Shown one piece after another: positions 59,505-64,000 of a DNA stretch of 64,000 nucleotides. Numbering within the stretch: position 1 is the first letter of the stretch; each line of letters starts with the position of its first letter. Source of the stretch: Cloeon dipterum (Eukaryota > Arthropoda > Insecta > Ephemeroptera > Baetidae); assembly GCF_949628265.1 (NCBI RefSeq), contig NC_088788.1, positions 13,268,001 to 13,332,000 on the forward strand, written 5' to 3'. The notes beneath the pieces were generated by a model that saw only the letters and a program-made list of their open reading frames with translations, made no database searches and was not told the origin of the DNA. A program made the position numbers and the translations under genes.

Positions 59505-62500
59505 CTCTCGTGTAAAAAAAATAATTTCCGCAAGGAGAGCAAACCAGCACTAATGAAAACAGGTCACTAGTGCTGCTCAAATCCAACAAATTTACCGTGG
59601 GGATCCAGGGATATTATTTTTCAGGTAGAGGGAGATGTGAGGACAATAGTAACTCAAATATTTATTTAAGTAACATAAAACTCTCGTTCTGTCATGACTA
59701 AACAAGTTTCAAGTTTGTACGAAAACAACACATTTTTTCATTTTTATTTAAATAGTAACAACTAACTGATCTCCTGTATTCGATAATGCAGACCTGCATA
59801 GGACCCTGTTGCCACAAGTAACTATTCTATATGAAAGCCCCATACTTTTTTCCCAAATAACTTGGAAATTAAAAATAACAAAACAAATCTCACTAATTTT
59901 ACAATTCTTTTCAAATTTAAAATAAAATTAATTAATTTTCAAATGGACGAACAAGGCAAATCCCCCATGTGCATGCAAATACTAATTTTTCATGTTTGGT
60001 TTAGACCTAATCAAAGAAAACATTCGCAGTAATATGCTCAAGGATTTGCAAGCGAACTTTGCCACTATAGTGATAAATTATTCTGATAACTCTTTAAACC
60101 ATTTAATGCATCCTTTTGGCACAGTTCCATTTTTTCTGAACACAATGAGCACTTGAACATCAAAGTGTTTGTTGAACACAATCGCACACATAAATTAGCA
60201 ATCCATTCCGATAATAGAGCAAGGCGAGCTGTTATTGCAGAAGTTTCCCGCAAGAGACAATATTATTTTCCTCCATTTTTTCAAAGTGGTGAATAATCAA
60301 TTCCGGTCTGAATCATCTGATTAATTTGTACAAAATTCCACTCCAAATAATTTACTGGAACAAATTCAAGTCATGAACGACTATTTTAACAGATATGAAT
60401 GAAATTTAATTTAGGAATATTTATTTTATTTTGAATACGTTTCTTTTTCGTGTGAGGTGCATACATAATAAAAAATAAGCAATCTACCAAGATAAATATT
60501 ATATTTCAAAATTATGTCACTATTTTTATCTGCTGAGAAAAGAAAAGGGTCGAGCGAAGATTCCACAGATTTGAATAGGATATTGAACTTGCACGCGCTG
60601 AATGTGGTGCACTACTTTCAATCACTCACACGAAGGACACGAGACACGATTTTGAAGATAAAACTCAATAGCGCGTTCAAGAATTTTGCGATAGAAGTTA
60701 ATGCGATAATTGAGAGACAGACTAAAGAATGATTGTTACTGAGCTTTGACAATCATAATACTGCCAAAACTATCAATAAAGCTTAATTATAGTGAAAACC
60801 CATATCATCAATATAAAATTACAGTTAATATTTTAATTTCAAGTTAAATAGTTGCACTGCATCTAATGCGGTTTGTTGATACAAATATTTTTATAATTTC
60901 ACTAAAAAACAATAGCCTAATTTAAATTGTATTGCTCCATCCGTGTCTCCAATTCCTTGAGTTAAAATGAGAGAAAGAGATCTTTAATTGTTATCATTTT
61001 TACGATTTTTTGCAGGTGGAAACAGCCATGTTAAGTCATGGGGAAAATAATTAGCATACAAACAACTAACGAGATTGATTTATGAGTCAAGATGCGCGCA
61101 CGGCCACCGCCAAGGACGAGGGCATTACTTTTTTCAGCCCTTATCAGTCCCCTATAGAAGATAAGGAAGCGCTGCCAAGACAGCCAATCCTGCAGCTTTA
61201 TGAACATCGACTGTAATCTTTTTATTGATTACAATTATTGACGGCTGCGCGTCTTATTCACGAAAAGCTAAAAAAGCTGTCTTTCATCAAGATAACTTTT
61301 TATGATTGCTAATAAATTATTTGTTTAATGTTGATCCAGATTGTATAAATTTAGAAATTCGTGTTCATAATGTATTAGATATACTGAGTTCTGTTGAAGT
61401 GCAAATGAACTCCAAATTATAAAATGGTCTGAAAAAACTACAAGAGGTGACCCTTCCTGGAGCATATGAGAGCGCGCATATCTATGTGTTATCAAGGGTT
61501 AGAGCACGTGATAAGTCAAAGAGGTTGCATGGTCTCCTCTTTTTGATGGCACGTTTTTCTTTCCATCCCATAACGATGCGGTAATTAATAATCACTCTGT
61601 TGTGGAAATCTTACTCACAATCAGCCAGCAGAGCGTATAGGTCACTTAGGGGGAAAATTCGTCTAGGAACAAAAAAAAAATACTTTTCATGTTCATTTTT
61701 TTCAATGGTTCTTCCGGGTTTAACACCTTCTTAATTATTTCAAACAGGTTGTACTCAACACGACCTCATTCACGCGTTTAACTAGCTAATACTTGCCGAA
61801 TGTTTGGCCCTGGTCTGATTCTCATGAAAATCAATCTGCTTTTGCTAAAATGCCTTCATTAATTTTGTTAATAAATGACTGACTGCCAGAATAAAAAAAA
61901 TAGTTTGATTTTTTTCAAACATATATGAGAATGCAGTTCAAGCGCACCCGCCACAAAAGATCCGCGAAAATAGATAAAATTTTTTATTAAGTTTCAAGAT
62001 AAGTGATATCAAACAGCAAGGCTCCAGCGAATGTCTGGGTAATTAAGCTCGTCAGATTGCATAACCCGTCAGCCATATAATCAGACTTGTGCTGCACATA
62101 GCAACACAGCCAATAACCCCGTAAAGGACATTGGGAGTGCACACTGTGTTTTGTTTTCATTGATTCCCAATTGTTGTAACACGTGAATAGCACAGGAACG
62201 GTTCTGGTGCACACGTTGGAAAAATGCTTAGGACTGCTAAACGCGGAGACTTTCACGCGGGAGGAGGATGTTACTCACGGAAACACAATCAGCAAAAATG
62301 CGGGAGGCTCAGCGAATTTTTGTCGCTTCAGCTTAAAAATACAAAGAGCAATTTGAAGATTTTACTTTTAAATAAAATTAATTAAAGGACTCAACTTTTT
62401 TGTTTAATAATAGAAAAACAGTTGGTCTTAAAGTGCAATTCAACATTGCATTTTTTTAACTTGCTGAATTTTTTAAGCTTTCACTTCGGATGTGGAGAAA

Positions 62501-62869
62501 TTCTTCAAGCTGTGATCAATGTCAAAAACATTTTATTGGCCTTAGAAATTTAATTTGCGCATCAAGGACCAATCAGATTGATGGAAAGAGCACATTGCTG
62601 TTTATTTTTCATGATTTTAAAGTATTGTAGTCATAGGAATAATTAATTAAAAAATATATACAGCATCAGCTCGCTAAAATTTGGATCCATTTATACCAAA
62701 ATCTACGTTACAGAGGGTATTTTGCGTAGAATAGAGATGATTTGGCACTTTTGATATGAAAATCAGTTAAGAAATCAGTCTCCACGTTTCAGTTTGAAAT
62801 TCGAACCTATTTGTTTGCGTGTAAACTAGAGGAAAAAGGCATTGAATCAAGCTTTAAACAGACACCTAC
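59505..62869. other. Hnf4 upstream region / intron
   Basis: 3.4 kb of mostly AT-rich DNA. From 61141 to 61515 there are four GATA-type sites: TTATCA at 61141, AGATAAG at 61159, TTATCA at 61489 and TGATAAG at 61509. This may be an enhancer. A 72-codon plus-strand frame at 60514-60732 and an 89-codon minus-strand frame at 61987-62256 look like chance. Confidence 0.5.
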
Positions 62870-63077
62870 CGTGGACTGTCACGACGCTGCCAGAGCCATT
62901 GGTGATGGACGAGTTGTGGACAATGACAGAGGGCGAAACTCCCTGCTGGTGCTCGACAGAGACGTTTACATCCATGGTGAGGGGTGTGCAGGCCAGAGCC
63001 GCCCGGTGCCGCTGCGAACCTTGTATCATGGCACTCTTTCGTGGAGAAAGGTCATCTGCAGAGAGACGTCCTACCAT
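62870..63077 (-). CDS. Hnf4: Distal alternative first coding exon of Hnf4 (exon 1c)
   Basis: This is an island of GC-rich, coding-like sequence in AT-rich DNA. The minus-strand frame is open from about 63195 and ends at a GTAGGT donor after 62870, in phase 1, matching the shared Hnf4 exon. The first ATG is at 63077 (69 codons). A second in-frame ATG at 62975 has a much better context (CACCATGG) and begins MDVNVSVEHQQG, so the real start may be there. The peptide continues with VSPSVIVHNSSITNGSGSVV, resembling the N-terminal A/B style of HNF4. The intron to exon 2 would be about 5.9 kb. Another minus-strand gene leaving the window is an alternative. Confidence 0.5.
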
Positions 63078-63199
63078 GCCTGCGAGTACCGCCGCGTCCA
63101 GCCTCTTGGCCTGTGGCGCTCCTCGCGGTATCGCACCAACAACTACTGATAAGATGCGATCGAAAGAGTTGGAACAGCCGGAGCTGCACGTCTTTTAGA

Positions 63200-64000
63200 G
63201 AAATGCCACTGCACTGATACAGTTGACACGTTTGACAAGAATCAGTGTGATGCTGCTCAACTGAAATGAGAAGCCATCTACATCCAAGAAATATAATTTA
63301 AGAGTTACACTAAAATTGCTATATTAAAAAAATCAACTGCAAAATACACCAGGATGCTATCGATTTGGTGCATATTTACAGCAGTTTAATTTTGACCGGT
63401 CAAAATTAAACATTCCACCAAACTCTAAGGATGCTACGATTTCATCAAAAACTTTGAATTCATGCACATTGCATGATGAAAATACAAATCAGGAGTTGAA
63501 AATTTTTAATTCGATGGTGTTAGCGATTGAGTTTTTGTGTCTATATCGTTGCATTTTTTTTTTAAAAATCTGATTTTAATTTTAATGCCAATTTTTATTT
63601 AATGGCGCTGCGCTAATATAGGAATAAACTATTTAATGAAACGAATTAATCAATGTGACGTTTATTTTTTATAGAATATTCCCTATATTATAGAATTTTG
63701 CTGAGAAAAATGAAACTTATAGTTATTGGTTCAAGATAGTTGGCAACCATCCGATAATAATTGCTGCTTAGGCTCCAGTATTAATGGTATGTAAATTTAA
63801 CCGGGAAAATCACAGTGTGCAAGTGAAATTTTGTGGCGCTCGCATGAAGTTGCGGAAATATTTGCATAAACTGTTTATCATAGATGGGACTGTAAAAAAG
63901 AATTACGGTTCTTTTGATGGGCTCCGAATGGGCAAGATGCCTTTTACTGATATTATATAATAGCAAAATTGAAGTGAAAGATGCCAAGAAAGTGTGCAAA
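63200..64000. other. Right end of window, no gene seen
   Basis: AT-rich sequence beyond the distal Hnf4 exon. A 72-codon minus-strand frame at 63781-63999 has no recognisable features. Confidence 0.5.

Noticed and set aside
62811..63198. 112- and 118-codon plus-strand frames
   Set aside because: They are antisense to the candidate distal Hnf4 exon and carry no recognised motif.

Overview
This window is insect nuclear DNA. It holds intron-rich genes with GT-AG splice sites, GC-richer exons in AT-rich introns and intergenic DNA, and families typical of insects: an odorant-binding protein, an IDLSRF-type neuropeptide precursor, a secreted serpin, Pabp2 and an HNF4 nuclear receptor. The order cannot be fixed from the sequence alone.

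The left part (1 to somewhere between 7815 and about 8930) is most of the structural module of a Polinton/Maverick, a virus-like DNA transposon. On the minus strand, reading right to left, it carries a spliced Cys-rich gene, a packaging ATPase, two conserved small or middle-sized Polinton genes, an integrase with a chromodomain, a penton-like minor capsid protein, a basic virion-like protein and the major capsid protein. The frames are intact and tightly packed, some overlapping. The DNA polymerase and protease genes and the left terminus are not in the window. On the plus strand, diverging from this cluster, is a gene with two to three BIR domains (IAP-like, no RING). It is followed by about four copies of a ~105 bp tandem repeat and two strong palindromes.

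The Polinton lies directly upstream of the last six coding exons of a sarcosine dehydrogenase gene (plus strand, 8934-12334). It therefore probably sits in an intron of that gene, antisense to it. Next on the plus strand are an eleven-exon secreted serpin (15820-20199), a seven-exon odorant-binding protein (29556-33117) and a four-exon IDLSRF/prohormone-4 precursor with an LDL-receptor class A domain (38508-45160). A possible two-exon membrane protein lies on the minus strand at 14779-15393.

The right part is on the minus strand: Pabp2 (51588-53199, five exons, complete) and Hnf4 (54402-59504, seven exons, complete). Hnf4 has two further candidate first exons, at 57816-57834 and 62870-63077. 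All three candidate first exons end in the same splice phase and fit the shared second exon. Large intergenic stretches (20.2-29.5, 33.1-38.5, 45.2-51.5 and 59.5-62.8 kb) show no convincing genes, only simple repeats, inverted repeats and possible promoter elements. No tRNA, rRNA or CRISPR array was seen. All splice junctions were assigned by eye from GT/AG sites, reading frame and family resemblance.
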